The notes under the pieces were generated by a model. That model had not been told where the DNA came from. It did not search any database and was given only the letters and a program-made list of their open reading frames with translations. A stretch of 64,000 bases of DNA from Roseiarcus sp963737365. GTDB taxonomy: Bacteria > Pseudomonadota > Alphaproteobacteria > Rhizobiales > Beijerinckiaceae. This document shows, piece by piece, positions 53,584-62,898 of this stretch; within the stretch, counting starts at the first letter, position 1; each line of letters begins with the position of its first letter. Location of the stretch: assembly GCA_963737365.1 (NCBI GenBank), contig CAVTSD010000001.1, positions 1,240,001-1,304,000 on the forward strand. The letters are read 5' to 3'. Position numbers and translations under genes: made by a program.

Positions 53584-55392
53584 TTAAAAGCTTATCGCCC
53601 GGCTTTGGATCTCGGCGTATCGTTCCCTATCTAGCATGATAAAAGCCTTTCGTTGGCCGTCGAACACATAAAGCGGGTCCTCGATACGATCGGGGTCGAA
53701 GCCCTCATCGACATAGGCGCGCCGCTTAGCTTTGAAGGTTTCCGTGATCTCAATTCTATGGACAAGACGTACAAAAAGCGGCCGGGCATATCTAGGCAAG
53801 ATCTCAAGCCGCTCGGGGAGCGCGTCGAGATCGAACTGTCGATCAACCTTTAGCAAAACCATTCCCGCGCGCCCTTCGGCGCCGGGAACAACAACCCCAT
53901 AGACCACCGCTTCCTCGACGCCTGGACAGGCGCGAAGGGCAGCTTCGATTTCCGAAGTGGAGACATTCTCGCCCTTCCAACGAAACGTGTCGCCGATCCT
54001 GTCTACAAAGGTGTGGAAGCCTTCGGCGCCTCGTCGCATTAGGTCGCCGGTTCGCATCCAAGCATCGCCGGGCTCGAAGACGTCGCGAAGAATTTTTCGG
54101 TCCGTCTCGACCTCTTCGCTATAGCCTTCGAAACGCGCGCTAGGCTCCTTTCCAATTCTTCCCAAAGCCTCGCCGACTTCGCCGTCGGCGCAGCGAATGC
54201 AGAAGCCGTCGAGCCCGCGAGCAGGCATTTGCGAGCCGTAGTCGAAGCGGACGAGGGCAATCGGGTCGCGAACCGCGATATATGGAGGCACACGGCCGAT
54301 CGATCCGACCTTGCCCTCGATGTTGTAGAGCCAGACATTGCCTTCTGTCGAAGCATAGAACTCAAGAATGCGGAGCGGTCCGAACCGATCGATGAAGGGC
54401 TGCCACGCTTCTGGTGAAAGCCCGTTACCGATTGCGATCCGGATCCGATGTGACTTCTCCGCGGGGCGCGTCGGCGCAGCGAGAAGATAGCGGCAGAGTT
54501 CACCGATATATTGGAAGGCCGTGCAGTCCCACCGCGCAACGTCGTCCCAGAAGCCACGAGCCGAAAAGCGCTCAGCGATTACCACCGACCCGCCGAAAAC
54601 CAACGGCGCCCCGACCGCGACAACGCCGCCTACGCTGTGGTGCATTGGCAGGCAATTGTAGAGCCGATCGGACGCCTTCAAGCCAGCGAGGGCGGCAAAC
54701 CAATGAGTCCAGGTAACCAATCTGCGATGGCTGACCTCGGCCGCCTTAGGCAAGCCGGTGGTCCCGGAAGTGAAAATCCTCAAGGCGCGGTCATCGAGGG
54801 TCACGGGCCTCAGTTCGTTTGGAGCCAGTTGATCAGCGCTCGCGCCTGCAGCGCCAAGCTCGATAGAGCGAGTATCGTGTTGTCTGTCCCCATGGATCCA
54901 AATTTCAAGCGTGCCGCCGATTGCGACTATAGCGGTTCGGCAGACATCGACACATTCCGCCGAAGCAATGATGCGGCGAGCGCCTGCGGATTTCAAAGCG
55001 TGAGCGACCGCCGGAGCCCGCAAGTCGGAACCCAATAGCGCCGCGATGACACCCACCTGGATGAGCCCGAGCCAAATCGCAAAATATTCCGGACGATTGC
55101 CCATCATGAGCGCGACTGTCTCTCCCTTCTGGATGCCCTGGGCCAACGCCCATCGAGAATATTGATTCATCCGTCGCTCGAGATCGCGGAAGCTGAAACA
55201 CCCCTGGTCGCCGACGAGCGCCGGCGCATCGGCGTAGCTCACCGCCCAGCCGGCCACCGCGCGCGGCAAAATGCGATGGGGATCGCGAGTGGCTTCCGCT
55301 GTGCTTTCGAGGGCTCGCAACCAGGCCCGCGCTGGATTGGCCACCGGCGCGACCTCCGGGCGCGGCGCATCGGAAGCGTCATCATCGTTCAT
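53584..55392 (-). CDS. FATP/VLACS-type long-chain acyl-CoA synthetase
   Basis: About 602 residues. LRIFTSGTTGLPKAAEVSHR is the P-loop, LEFYASTEGNVWLYNIEGKV the A5 region, and VDRIGDTFRWKGENVSTSEI the FATP-type hinge. The C-terminal IEDPLYVFDGQRKAFIMLDR is the FATP signature. It makes acyl-CoA from fatty or other hydrophobic acids. ATG 55392 is chosen, with GGAGAG six bases upstream; the frame opens at 55419. It converges on the SDR gene with only 18 bases between stops, so it probably belongs to the same locus but has its own promoter. Confidence 0.88.
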   Translation of the reverse strand: MNDDDASDAPRPEVAPVANPARAWLRALESTAEATRDPHRILPRAVAGWAVSYADAPALVGDQGCFSFRDLERRMNQYSRWALAQGIQKGETVALMMGNRPEYFAIWLGLIQVGVIAALLGSDLRAPAVAHALKSAGARRIIASAECVDVCRTAIVAIGGTLEIWIHGDRQHDTRSIELGAAGASADQLAPNELRPVTLDDRALRIFTSGTTGLPKAAEVSHRRLVTWTHWFAALAGLKASDRLYNCLPMHHSVGGVVAVGAPLVFGGSVVIAERFSARGFWDDVARWDCTAFQYIGELCRYLLAAPTRPAEKSHRIRIAIGNGLSPEAWQPFIDRFGPLRILEFYASTEGNVWLYNIEGKVGSIGRVPPYIAVRDPIALVRFDYGSQMPARGLDGFCIRCADGEVGEALGRIGKEPSARFEGYSEEVETDRKILRDVFEPGDAWMRTGDLMRRGAEGFHTFVDRIGDTFRWKGENVSTSEIEAALRACPGVEEAVVYGVVVPGAEGRAGMVLLKVDRQFDLDALPERLEILPRYARPLFVRLVHRIEITETFKAKRRAYVDEGFDPDRIEDPLYVFDGQRKAFIMLDRERYAEIQSRAISF

Positions 55393-55573
55393 TAACATCT
55401 CTCCAGTCTCGACAAGCATCAGACGCCTTCGTAGACCTTAAACTAGCTAGAGTATAAATATTGATCACGCACGTCAACAATAATATAGGAAAATTTACTT
55501 CTTGAATTGTTGTGATTTGTCCTTGTAATTGCTGACGGCATGAAAGCAAACTTCCTCATCAGGAGCTCTCTCT

Positions 55574-56464
55574 ATGACCAATTCGCAGCTGAACTTGGCG
55601 CGGACGGGCGCATCGGCGCTGGACGCGGAGTTCACGTCGTCTTATGGGCCGGATGATGCGGGGCAGCTAGTCCGTGAAGATGGGGCGCGCTCGGCCCGGT
55701 CCGGCGGGAGCGATCGGGTCGACATTCTTGGGGTGGGCGCGATGCCGCTCGACCTCAAGAAGGCGGTGGCGATGCTCGAGCAATGGCGGGTCGAACGCAG
55801 GCGCGAGTATGTTTGTCTCATCTCAGTGCATGGCCTTGTGGTGGCGCAGCGCGACCCGACCATCCGCAGCGCGCTCAATCATTGCGGCTTGGCGGCCGAG
55901 GACGGGATGCCTTTGGTCTGGTGGTCGCGCCTCACAGGTTTCTCTCAGGCGCGCCGGGTTTGCGGCTCTGACCTGCTAGACGAGGTTTGCGCCTCTGGTG
56001 TTGCGCGCGAATACCGCCATTATTTCTATGGCGCCAGCCCGCGCGTGCTGGAACTGCTGGTCGATCGTTTGCAACGGCGACATCCTGGCCTTATCGTGGC
56101 CGGATCCCACTCGCCCCCGTTCCGGCCTCTAAGCGCGGCGGAAGACGCCGCCGACATCGCGGCGATCAACGAAGCCCGTCCGGATTTCGTTTGGGTCGGA
56201 CTTGGCATGCCCAAGCAGGAAAGATGGATGGTCGAGCATCTGGGCAAGATCAATGCGACGGCGTTGCTCGGGGTCGGCGCGGCGTTCGATTTTCATGCTG
56301 GCACGAAGCCACGCGCGCCGATCTGGATGCAACGCTCGGGGCTCGAATGGTTGTTTCGACTGCTGACCGAGCCGCGTCGGCTCGCTCATCGGTACATCAT
56401 CGATAACGCCCTGTTCATCGGCTACACGCTGGAGCAGATCGTAAAAGGGAAGGTCCAGGAGTAG
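55574..56464 (+). CDS. WecG/TagA/CpsF-family glycosyltransferase
   Basis: A 296-residue GT26 enzyme. ALNHCGLAAEDGMPLVWWSR, RVCGSDLLDEVCASG and RPDFVWVGLGMPKQERWMVE are family signatures, and LLGVGAAFDFHAGTKPRAP follows. Members add N-acetylmannosaminuronic acid or a similar sugar to a lipid-linked glycan. The first ~45 residues are extra and low-complexity. AGGAG lies 9 bases before the ATG at 55574. It is the first gene of the exopolysaccharide locus. Confidence 0.92.
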   Translation: MTNSQLNLARTGASALDAEFTSSYGPDDAGQLVREDGARSARSGGSDRVDILGVGAMPLDLKKAVAMLEQWRVERRREYVCLISVHGLVVAQRDPTIRSALNHCGLAAEDGMPLVWWSRLTGFSQARRVCGSDLLDEVCASGVAREYRHYFYGASPRVLELLVDRLQRRHPGLIVAGSHSPPFRPLSAAEDAADIAAINEARPDFVWVGLGMPKQERWMVEHLGKINATALLGVGAAFDFHAGTKPRAPIWMQRSGLEWLFRLLTEPRRLAHRYIIDNALFIGYTLEQIVKGKVQE

Positions 56465-56569
56465 CGCCGATAAAGCGCTCCGTCCGGCAGCCTACTCGCC
56501 TCAGTTGTGGGTCTGGCTGCCCCCGCTGACCGTTCCGGAACGATGTGATACCTCTCAAAGCGAGGGCGC

Positions 56570-56603
56570 GAGCGTGGATTCGAGAGGAGCGTGGATTCGA
56601 GAG
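56570..56603. repeat. Perfect 17-base tandem duplication
   Basis: GAGCGTGGATTCGAGAG occurs twice head to tail (56570-56586, 56587-56603) between the WecG-like and Wzc-like genes. It is probably a recent slippage duplication. Confidence 0.7.
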
Positions 56604-56656
56604 ATTTCAAATCCGCGGAGGCGGAGCAACTGCGCGCAAACACAAATCACAGGCTG

Positions 56657-56731
56657 ATGTTCGACCCCAGTCTGATTCTGCTCAGTGTCATTGTCGTGTG
56701 CACCGCTTTCGTCTTAGCGAAGCTTTACTAA
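56657..56731 (+). CDS. Possible 24-residue membrane peptide
   Basis: The ORF reads MFDPSLILLSVIVVCTAFV then LAKLY: one predicted transmembrane helix with a basic end. SD support is weak (AGGCTG). It lies inside the EPS locus, where small membrane peptides occur, but this could equally be chance. Confidence 0.25.
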   Translation: MFDPSLILLSVIVVCTAFVLAKLY

Positions 56732-56926
56732 AATTGCCTGCAACAGTCTTGCGTTCTCACTGCAGTGAGAGCGCTGGCTTGAGCCCCACTGCACTTAAAT
56801 CAGGGCTCGCCATACAGGCCACTGGGAGGAAAAGTCTAAAGGAGCGCGTCGCAAACGATCTGTAATCTCCGTCGTAAATGTGCTATCCACTTTTTGACAG
56901 ACCGCGCTTAGCTTTCTCAGGTGACC

Positions 56927-59215
56927 ATGTTAGACTCGAAAAGCCAGGCCTACTTACTTCCGTCCGAGCCGGCGCAAAGAGTGGAGCATCAACCCTCGGC
57001 GGCGGAAACGATTGCGCGCGGTCTTGGGATTGTTCGACGGCAGATCTTCGTCGTCCTCGCCTTTGCTGTTCTCGGCGCGGCTCTTGGTGCAATTTATGTC
57101 CTGAAATCGCCGCCGAAGTATACCGCTACGGTGACGCTGCTGGCGGACACACGCAAGATCGAATTGGTCCAACAGCCTACGGTTTATGACGAAGCGTCGA
57201 TACAATCTGTCGGGGCAATGGAAACTCAAGTCGAGTTGCTGCGATCTGATGAAGTCGCGCTTCGCGTAATTAAAAAGCTCAATTTATCCAACAATCCAAG
57301 ATTTGTTGGAAGTCATCAGCCGAACGTTCTTCGATCGCTATTGGGGAGAATCGCGCCGGGATACTTTCCCGAATCGCCCCCGCTAAGCGATGACGATCGC
57401 CAGAGCTCAGCTCTCGCGCAATTCGATAAGAACCTAACAGTATCTCGAATTGGTGTTAGCTATGCAATCGAGATCGACTTCGAGTCCAGATATCCTGACC
57501 TTGCCGCGGAAATAGCGAACGCGGTTGCAGACGTTTATATCGAGTTGCAACGGAGCACCGAGTACGACGCGGCGCGCCGAGCCAGCGATTGGCTTGAGGA
57601 ACGCATTCCAGGGGTGCGCGCCAAGAGTGAAGACGCTCAAAAAGCTGTGGTCGACTACAAGCACGAGCACAACATTGTCGAAACGGTTGGCGGCCGGTTG
57701 ATCGATGATCAGCGGCTGACTGACATGAACACCAAGTTGAACGCTGCTCACGATGAGACCGCCAATGCTAAGGCTAGGTTCGACCAATTTTCTGCCGCTA
57801 GAGGCCTAGAGGTCCCGCGCGCTGCGCCTGCGGCCGGATCGAATGCTAACAGCAGCCCTCCCATAGACGATTCGTTAGACAGGCTACGCAGCGAGTATTT
57901 TGATGTGGCTTCCAAAGAAGCGGACGCTTCCGTCAGATTAGGCCCCAACAATCCTGGTATTATCAGCCTGCGCAACCAGAAGGCTCAATTGCATTCTGAA
58001 ATAATGGAAGAGATCCAGCGCCTCAAGGATGCGAGTGAGAGTGACTACGCCGCGGCCCAATTGCGTGAGTCGGACGTAAAAAAGGAATACAATGCAGCCT
58101 TGGCGCAGTATCAGCAGGCCAATCAGGCGCAAGTGAAATTGCGGGAGCTAACAGCCTCCGCGCAAGCCTATCAGGATTTATACAACACTTTCCTCGGACG
58201 TTACAACGCGTCGCTTCAGCAGATCGCGTCGCCGATCGCGGAAGCGAGCGTCATTACGCCTGCGTCGCCGCTCATCCCAAGAGATTATAAGAAGACTTAT
58301 AAGACCGCGGCGCTTTTTCCGGCCTTGGGATTCGCGCTCGGCTTGGGCATCGCCGTCCTGCGTGAGATGATTGCCGGGCGCGTCTTCCTGACGAGCAGAT
58401 CGGTTCAATCGCACTTGCGTATTCCTTGTATTGGCCTTCTTCCAAAAGTCCAAAATAAAAAGCGGAAGGGGTTGCTGGCAAAAAGAACCCAAGGCGGCAA
58501 CGCCCCGAGGACCTTGGTGCGGGGAAACCGAGGAATTAGCTGGACGGCAATCGACCATCCCATGTCACGATTTTCAGAGGGAGTCCGTTCGATTAAGTTG
58601 GCGATCGACTTGGAGAACAGGTCCAGGTCAAACAAAGTCATTGGGCTTACCTCTGCCACCCCGAGCGAAGGAAAATCCACGGTCGCGCTGGCGTTGGGAC
58701 AGCTGATCGCACGCAACGGCGCTTCAGTCATTGTTGTTGATTGCGACCTCAGGAACCCATCACTAACGCGCTCCGTGGCTCCGAGTGCAGCCAGTGGAAT
58801 TGCCGAACTCAGCTCTGGGGGGACGTCGGTTGAGGATGTTACTTGGAAAGACCCATCGACCCAAATGGCCTTTATCCCGGCTATTCCCCATGCGGGGCCT
58901 CCCGATCCTCCTTCCATTCTTTCCAGCTCGGAATTGAAACAAGTTTTCAACGAGTTGAGGAAGCAATACGACTTTATCGTCGTGGATCTTTCGCCGCTTG
59001 GCGGGGTTATTGACGTTTGTGCGACCACTGAATTTATCGACGCGTATGTGCTTGTCATTGAGTGGGGGCGTACGACTGTGGACGCCGTGCAGCACGCCCT
59101 TCGCGCTGCGCCGAATGTTTCCAAATCCATCCTTGGCGCGGTCTTAAACAAGGCCGATATAAAGGCACTCGCCAGTTATGATCCGTACCTGACGAATTAT
59201 TACTTCGAGAACTAG
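56927..59215 (+). CDS. Wzc/ExoP-like polysaccharide chain-length regulator and tyrosine autokinase
   Basis: About 762 residues. The N-terminal Wzz part has a transmembrane helix (IFVVLAFAVLGAALGAIYVL), the periplasmic KYTATVTLLADTRKIELVQ start, and long coiled coils to about residue 410. The second transmembrane part (TAALFPALGFALGLGIAVLR) leads to the cytoplasmic BY-kinase: Walker A ATPSEGKSTVALALGQ and Walker A' VIVVDCDLRNPS. The C-terminus ends DPYLTNYYFEN with two Tyr, a short version of the usual Tyr cluster. It controls polymer length and export of the EPS. GTG 56921 is an alternative start. Confidence 0.92.
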   Translation: MLDSKSQAYLLPSEPAQRVEHQPSAAETIARGLGIVRRQIFVVLAFAVLGAALGAIYVLKSPPKYTATVTLLADTRKIELVQQPTVYDEASIQSVGAMETQVELLRSDEVALRVIKKLNLSNNPRFVGSHQPNVLRSLLGRIAPGYFPESPPLSDDDRQSSALAQFDKNLTVSRIGVSYAIEIDFESRYPDLAAEIANAVADVYIELQRSTEYDAARRASDWLEERIPGVRAKSEDAQKAVVDYKHEHNIVETVGGRLIDDQRLTDMNTKLNAAHDETANAKARFDQFSAARGLEVPRAAPAAGSNANSSPPIDDSLDRLRSEYFDVASKEADASVRLGPNNPGIISLRNQKAQLHSEIMEEIQRLKDASESDYAAAQLRESDVKKEYNAALAQYQQANQAQVKLRELTASAQAYQDLYNTFLGRYNASLQQIASPIAEASVITPASPLIPRDYKKTYKTAALFPALGFALGLGIAVLREMIAGRVFLTSRSVQSHLRIPCIGLLPKVQNKKRKGLLAKRTQGGNAPRTLVRGNRGISWTAIDHPMSRFSEGVRSIKLAIDLENRSRSNKVIGLTSATPSEGKSTVALALGQLIARNGASVIVVDCDLRNPSLTRSVAPSAASGIAELSSGGTSVEDVTWKDPSTQMAFIPAIPHAGPPDPPSILSSSELKQVFNELRKQYDFIVVDLSPLGGVIDVCATTEFIDAYVLVIEWGRTTVDAVQHALRAAPNVSKSILGAVLNKADIKALASYDPYLTNYYFEN

Positions 59216-59709
59216 TCGGGCAGGGCTCTCTCTCTCTCTCTTCCACCCAAGGATCGCACACGATGAGAGAATAACAAGCGGACTCTCAGCTTGGGCACGA
59301 GTGCTGGAGCGGCCTCTTTCAGTGTTGGCGAACGTAGACAAATACTGGGCGGGAAATTAGCGAGATGCCGTCCGGCGCGCGCAATAGCCCATCCCGCAGC
59401 AGCTCCGAGCTCCGGCATTCGCCGGTTCACTTGGTTGTTCACGCTACGGCGCATCCCGTCGCTGCGATAGCGCGGCTAAACAACCTCGCCGCGCAGGCGC
59501 TGCGACTGAATAAAGATCTTCCGAGCCTTCCCCAACTTCGCAGCCGCTTGGGCTTGGCGGCCTTCGCGAGCGCAAGACTCCGCCGCCTGTAAAACGGTCC
59601 GCTCCTCGGTTTAAGGGGGGCATAGCACGGTCAGCGGCTAACTAAATTGGTGCGACGCTTGGCGTCGCGCTGAACCCGGATGTCCCATCCACTTTCGAGG
59701 AGACTAGAT
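59216..59709. other. Spacer between Wzc-like and epimerase genes
   Basis: About 490 bases with no convincing gene. A CT microsatellite (GCTCTCTCTCTCTCTCTTCC) lies near 59225-59244, just after the Wzc-like stop. A 75-residue plus-strand frame at 59365-59592 is low-complexity and unrecognised. The promoter for the epimerase gene is presumably here. Confidence 0.5.
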
Positions 59710-60708
59710 ATGCGAACGGCTTTGGTATGCGGCGCGGGCGGCTTCATTGGTGGGCACTTAGTCAAGCGCCTAAAGGCGGAGGGGTTTTGGGTTCGTGGCG
59801 CGGATCTCAAGAGCCATGAGTACGCCGAGAGTGAGGCCGATGATTTTCTCATCGGAGACCTCCGCGATCCGTACTTCTGCCGCCACGTGGTCGACCGCCG
59901 GTTTGACGAGGTTTATCAGTTGGCGGCCGACATGGGGGGCGCCGGGTTCATTTTCGTGGGCGAGAACGATGCCGACATCATGCACAACTCAGGTACGATC
60001 AATCTCAACATGCTGGATGTCTGCTGCACGAGACTTATCCCGAGGATTTTCTATTCGTCCTCGGCGTGCATTTATCCGGCCTACAACCAGTTAAATCCAG
60101 ATTCGCCGAATTGCGAAGAGAGTTCAGCCTATCCTGCTGCGCCCGATAGTGAATATGGGTGGGAAAAGCTCTTCAGCGAGCGGCTGTACCTCGCGTATTC
60201 GCGCTGTCGCGGGATCGAGGTCAGGATCGCACGTTACCACAACATCTTCGGCCCAGAGGGAACTTGGACCGGGGGACGCGAGAAAGCGCCCGCAGCGCTA
60301 TGCCGCAAGGTGGCCGAGACTCCCAACGGAGGGACAATCGATATTTGGGGTGATGGCAACCAAACCCGATCATTCCTCTACGTGTCGGAGTGCGTCGAGG
60401 GTACGCTTCGGTTGATGCGCTCCGGATTCCAGGGGCCGGTCAATGTCGGTTCCGACGAGATGGTCACAATCAACCAACTCGCCGATATGGCGATGGCCAT
60501 TGCAGGGAAGCGATTGGAAAAGCGGCACATCACCGGACCGCTCGGGGTGCGCGGCCGCAATTCCGACAACAGGCTAATAGAAGAAAAGCTTGGCTGGAAA
60601 CCTACTCAGCCCCTGTCGGATGGCCTGGCCGTAACCTATGATTGGATACAGCGCCAAGTGATGTCAAACACCGGCGCAACAACGCGACCCATGATCGTAG
60701 CTGTTTAG
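59710..60708 (+). CDS. NAD-dependent epimerase/dehydratase, GDP-mannose 3,5-epimerase-like
   Basis: A 332-residue extended SDR. ALVCGAGGFIGGHLVKRLKA is the NAD motif. VYQLAADMGGAGFIFVGEN matches GDP-mannose 3,5-epimerase. The catalytic Tyr-Lys is in DSEYGWEKLFSERLYLAY, and ARYHNIFGPEGTWTGGREKA is also GME-like. It makes a modified nucleotide sugar, perhaps GDP-L-galactose, for the polysaccharide. ATG 59710 has GAGGAGA 8 bases upstream; the frame opens at 59680. Confidence 0.88.
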   Translation: MRTALVCGAGGFIGGHLVKRLKAEGFWVRGADLKSHEYAESEADDFLIGDLRDPYFCRHVVDRRFDEVYQLAADMGGAGFIFVGENDADIMHNSGTINLNMLDVCCTRLIPRIFYSSSACIYPAYNQLNPDSPNCEESSAYPAAPDSEYGWEKLFSERLYLAYSRCRGIEVRIARYHNIFGPEGTWTGGREKAPAALCRKVAETPNGGTIDIWGDGNQTRSFLYVSECVEGTLRLMRSGFQGPVNVGSDEMVTINQLADMAMAIAGKRLEKRHITGPLGVRGRNSDNRLIEEKLGWKPTQPLSDGLAVTYDWIQRQVMSNTGATTRPMIVAV

Positions 60709-60839
60709 CGCCAAGCGTCCGGAAGAGCTAAAAGAGCAGAGCGCAACTCGTCGCGCTTTGCTCATTTGAGCGGACCCCGATACCGAGGTGCACGCTATAG
60801 CGCACAGCTCGAAAATTGGTGGAAACGAGGACTGCCAAA

Positions 60840-61784
60840 ATGCAGGAGCATTCCACGTCATCCCTGGTCTCCGTTATTATACCGACCCTGCATCGCCCCA
60901 CGCTGCTGATACGGGCGCTCGCGAGCGTCTTTCGTCAGAGTTGGCGAGAGCTTGAGGTCATTGTCGTCGTTGATGGGCCCGACCCCGATACGATCGCCAT
61001 TCTTCGCACTATTGATGAGCCGCGCCTGCGCGTGATCCTTAATCCGCGCTCGCTTACGGCGGCCGGGGCTCGCAACGCCGGCATGGATCATGCGAAGGGC
61101 GAATGGATTGCCTTTCTCGACGATGATGACGAGTGGTGGCCGGAGAAGCTTACCAAACAAATGGCGTATGCGGCCGACCGCGGTCCTGTCCTCGTCACCT
61201 GTCTTAGCCGCGTGGTCACGCAAGAGACCTCGGTTATTCGCCCACAGGTGATCTTTGACAACCTTCATCCGATCGACGAATATCTGTTCGATCGGCGCTC
61301 ACCGTTCGCTGGTCACGCCTTCATTCAGACCTCAAGTTACCTGTTGCCTCGCGCGCTTGGTCGCGGGTTACGGTTTAGGACAGACACACCTCACGATGAC
61401 TGGGATTATCTCCTGCGGCTCTCGAAGCTGGAAGCGGTGAGAGTGGAGACAGTGCCAGAGGTCTTGGTCACTCTCTATGTCGACGACACACGCCCCTCCC
61501 TAAGCAAGAGCGGCACCTGGTTGGCCTCGTTGCAGTGGGCTGAGCGAATGCGGCCTATTCTAACGCCCCGCGCCTATGCCGGCCTCTGTCTCGGCGTAGT
61601 GGCTCCCCGCGCAGCGAAGGAACGAGCGTATCGAGCCGCGGCGCCACTGCTATACCACGCGTTTCGATACGGCTCTCCACGACTGTGGCGGGTCGCAGCG
61701 TTTCTCGCCGAATGGCTGACGCCGTCCAAGGTGCTTGGGCGGTTACGGCACAATGTCTCTTACCGCCGGGTCATACGCGGGTAA
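60840..61784 (+). CDS. Family 2 glycosyltransferase
   Basis: A 314-residue GT-A enzyme. LVSVIIPTLHRPTLLIRALA and EVIVVVDGPDPDTIA are the N-terminal nucleotide-sugar motifs, followed by GEWIAFLDDDDEWWPEKL with the DXD-type metal site. DDWDYLLRLSKLEAVRV is the acceptor-side motif. It adds a sugar to the EPS repeat; donor and acceptor are unknown. ATG 60840 has CGAGGA upstream. It follows the epimerase gene by 131 bases. Confidence 0.9.
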   Translation: MQEHSTSSLVSVIIPTLHRPTLLIRALASVFRQSWRELEVIVVVDGPDPDTIAILRTIDEPRLRVILNPRSLTAAGARNAGMDHAKGEWIAFLDDDDEWWPEKLTKQMAYAADRGPVLVTCLSRVVTQETSVIRPQVIFDNLHPIDEYLFDRRSPFAGHAFIQTSSYLLPRALGRGLRFRTDTPHDDWDYLLRLSKLEAVRVETVPEVLVTLYVDDTRPSLSKSGTWLASLQWAERMRPILTPRAYAGLCLGVVAPRAAKERAYRAAAPLLYHAFRYGSPRLWRVAAFLAEWLTPSKVLGRLRHNVSYRRVIRG

Positions 61785-62166
61785 TGCGCTCGCGGAGTTC
61801 CGATCACGCCTTCAAGCCGAAAATGTCCCGCTGACTTGGACGCCGCCAGATCAACCTTATTAACAAGAGACCGGTGAGGTAATTTTTGTCGATACAATAG
61901 GAATTATTCATCGCATGTAGGAAAAAACGACGCCGCGCACAAACGAGCGCAATTGCTCTTTTACCAAAAATAACTTAGGTATCTTAGCACGACCTTTAAA
62001 GCAATTCTTGACCGAAGATAACGGTTTTGAACGGAATTTGAAGCATTGCTGCTCCTGAGGCACTTCATCTCCTTGTGCTCTTCCAGGATCGTTTGCACAG
62101 TGACACCTATTCTGACTTCATTTTCCATATTAGTGCTGGAACCGCGCCCGAGGCGGCACGAACGGC
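61785..62166. other. AT-rich spacer before the acetyltransferase gene
   Basis: About 380 bases, clearly more AT-rich than the GT2 gene. No gene, hairpin or repeat of note is seen. Base composition changes here and stays low through the acetyltransferase gene. Confidence 0.5.
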
Positions 62167-62898
62167 ATGACGGTGACGCCGCCTCAGCCACCATATCCCA
62201 ACTTTGGCGAGACCGGTCTGAACATGAGCGTCTCTAAGCAATTTTATGTACGAGCGGAGCTTGCTGCGTCCTCTTCCGAGATCTACGAATCTCCGAAAAG
62301 GCCGCTCGTAGTTCGTGTGGGCAAGATCGGAGTGGCTACGCTCAGCAGCCTGCGTCTCGTGCCTCATATTGCGTTGTTGCTACTGAGTCCCCGCCGAGAA
62401 ATTCTTTGGAGTGATCTTGATAGATATGCTGAATTTTGTGATAGTGGAAGACCAGAAGCCATACTTGACCGCGTAATCTTGTTTGTCTGGGCCATGACTT
62501 ACCTTCCAGAATATAGAACGGTATTTTATTTTCGTCATAAGGCCCTTGGTCATCTGCTTGCGATTCTCTGTCCTCCGATGAAGTCGGTAGCGCTCTTTGT
62601 AAAGAAATCGTGTGGGCCCGGTATGCTTGTTCACCATGGTTTCGGCACTACCGTTAGTGCTGAAGAGATTGGTGAGAATTTTAGCATCAAACAATTAGCA
62701 ACGGTAGGCTATGTTAATAACTCAACAGATTGCCCGAAAATTGGCAACAATGTTACAATTGGGGTCGGCGCTCGCGTATTGGGACGTGTAGCCATCGGCG
62801 ATGACGTCGTCGTTGCTCCAAACACTCTTGTGATATCTGATGTTCCGGCAGGCTCGACAGTAATGGGAGTTCCTTCGAAAATAGTGTCTTTAAGATAG
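62167..62898 (+). CDS. Left-handed beta-helix (hexapeptide) acyltransferase, CysE/serine acetyltransferase-like
   Basis: About 243 residues. The helical N-terminal half (FYFRHKALGHLLAILCPPMK) precedes a hexapeptide-repeat half: GPGMLVHHGFGTTVSAEEIG, FSIKQLATVGYVN, KIGNNVTIGVGARVLGRVAI and GDDVVVAPNTLVISDVPAGS. The ending GSTVMGVPSKIV is typical. Such enzymes in EPS loci usually O-acetylate sugars. ATG 62224 (MSVSKQF) is an alternative start. GC content is lower than neighbours, suggesting separate origin. Confidence 0.85.
   Translation: MTVTPPQPPYPNFGETGLNMSVSKQFYVRAELAASSSEIYESPKRPLVVRVGKIGVATLSSLRLVPHIALLLLSPRREILWSDLDRYAEFCDSGRPEAILDRVILFVWAMTYLPEYRTVFYFRHKALGHLLAILCPPMKSVALFVKKSCGPGMLVHHGFGTTVSAEEIGENFSIKQLATVGYVNNSTDCPKIGNNVTIGVGARVLGRVAIGDDVVVAPNTLVISDVPAGSTVMGVPSKIVSLR

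Larger units (their letters stand above)
56465..56926. other. Gene-poor spacer between WecG-like and Wzc-like genes
   Basis: About 460 bases. It holds a 17-base perfect tandem repeat and one possible 24-residue membrane peptide ORF (see separate entries). Otherwise no gene is visible. The Wzc-like gene therefore probably has its own promoter. Confidence 0.5.

Noticed and set aside
59365..59592. 75-codon ORF between the Wzc-like and epimerase genes
   Set aside because: Low-complexity Ala/Leu/Arg/Ser composition, no family resemblance.
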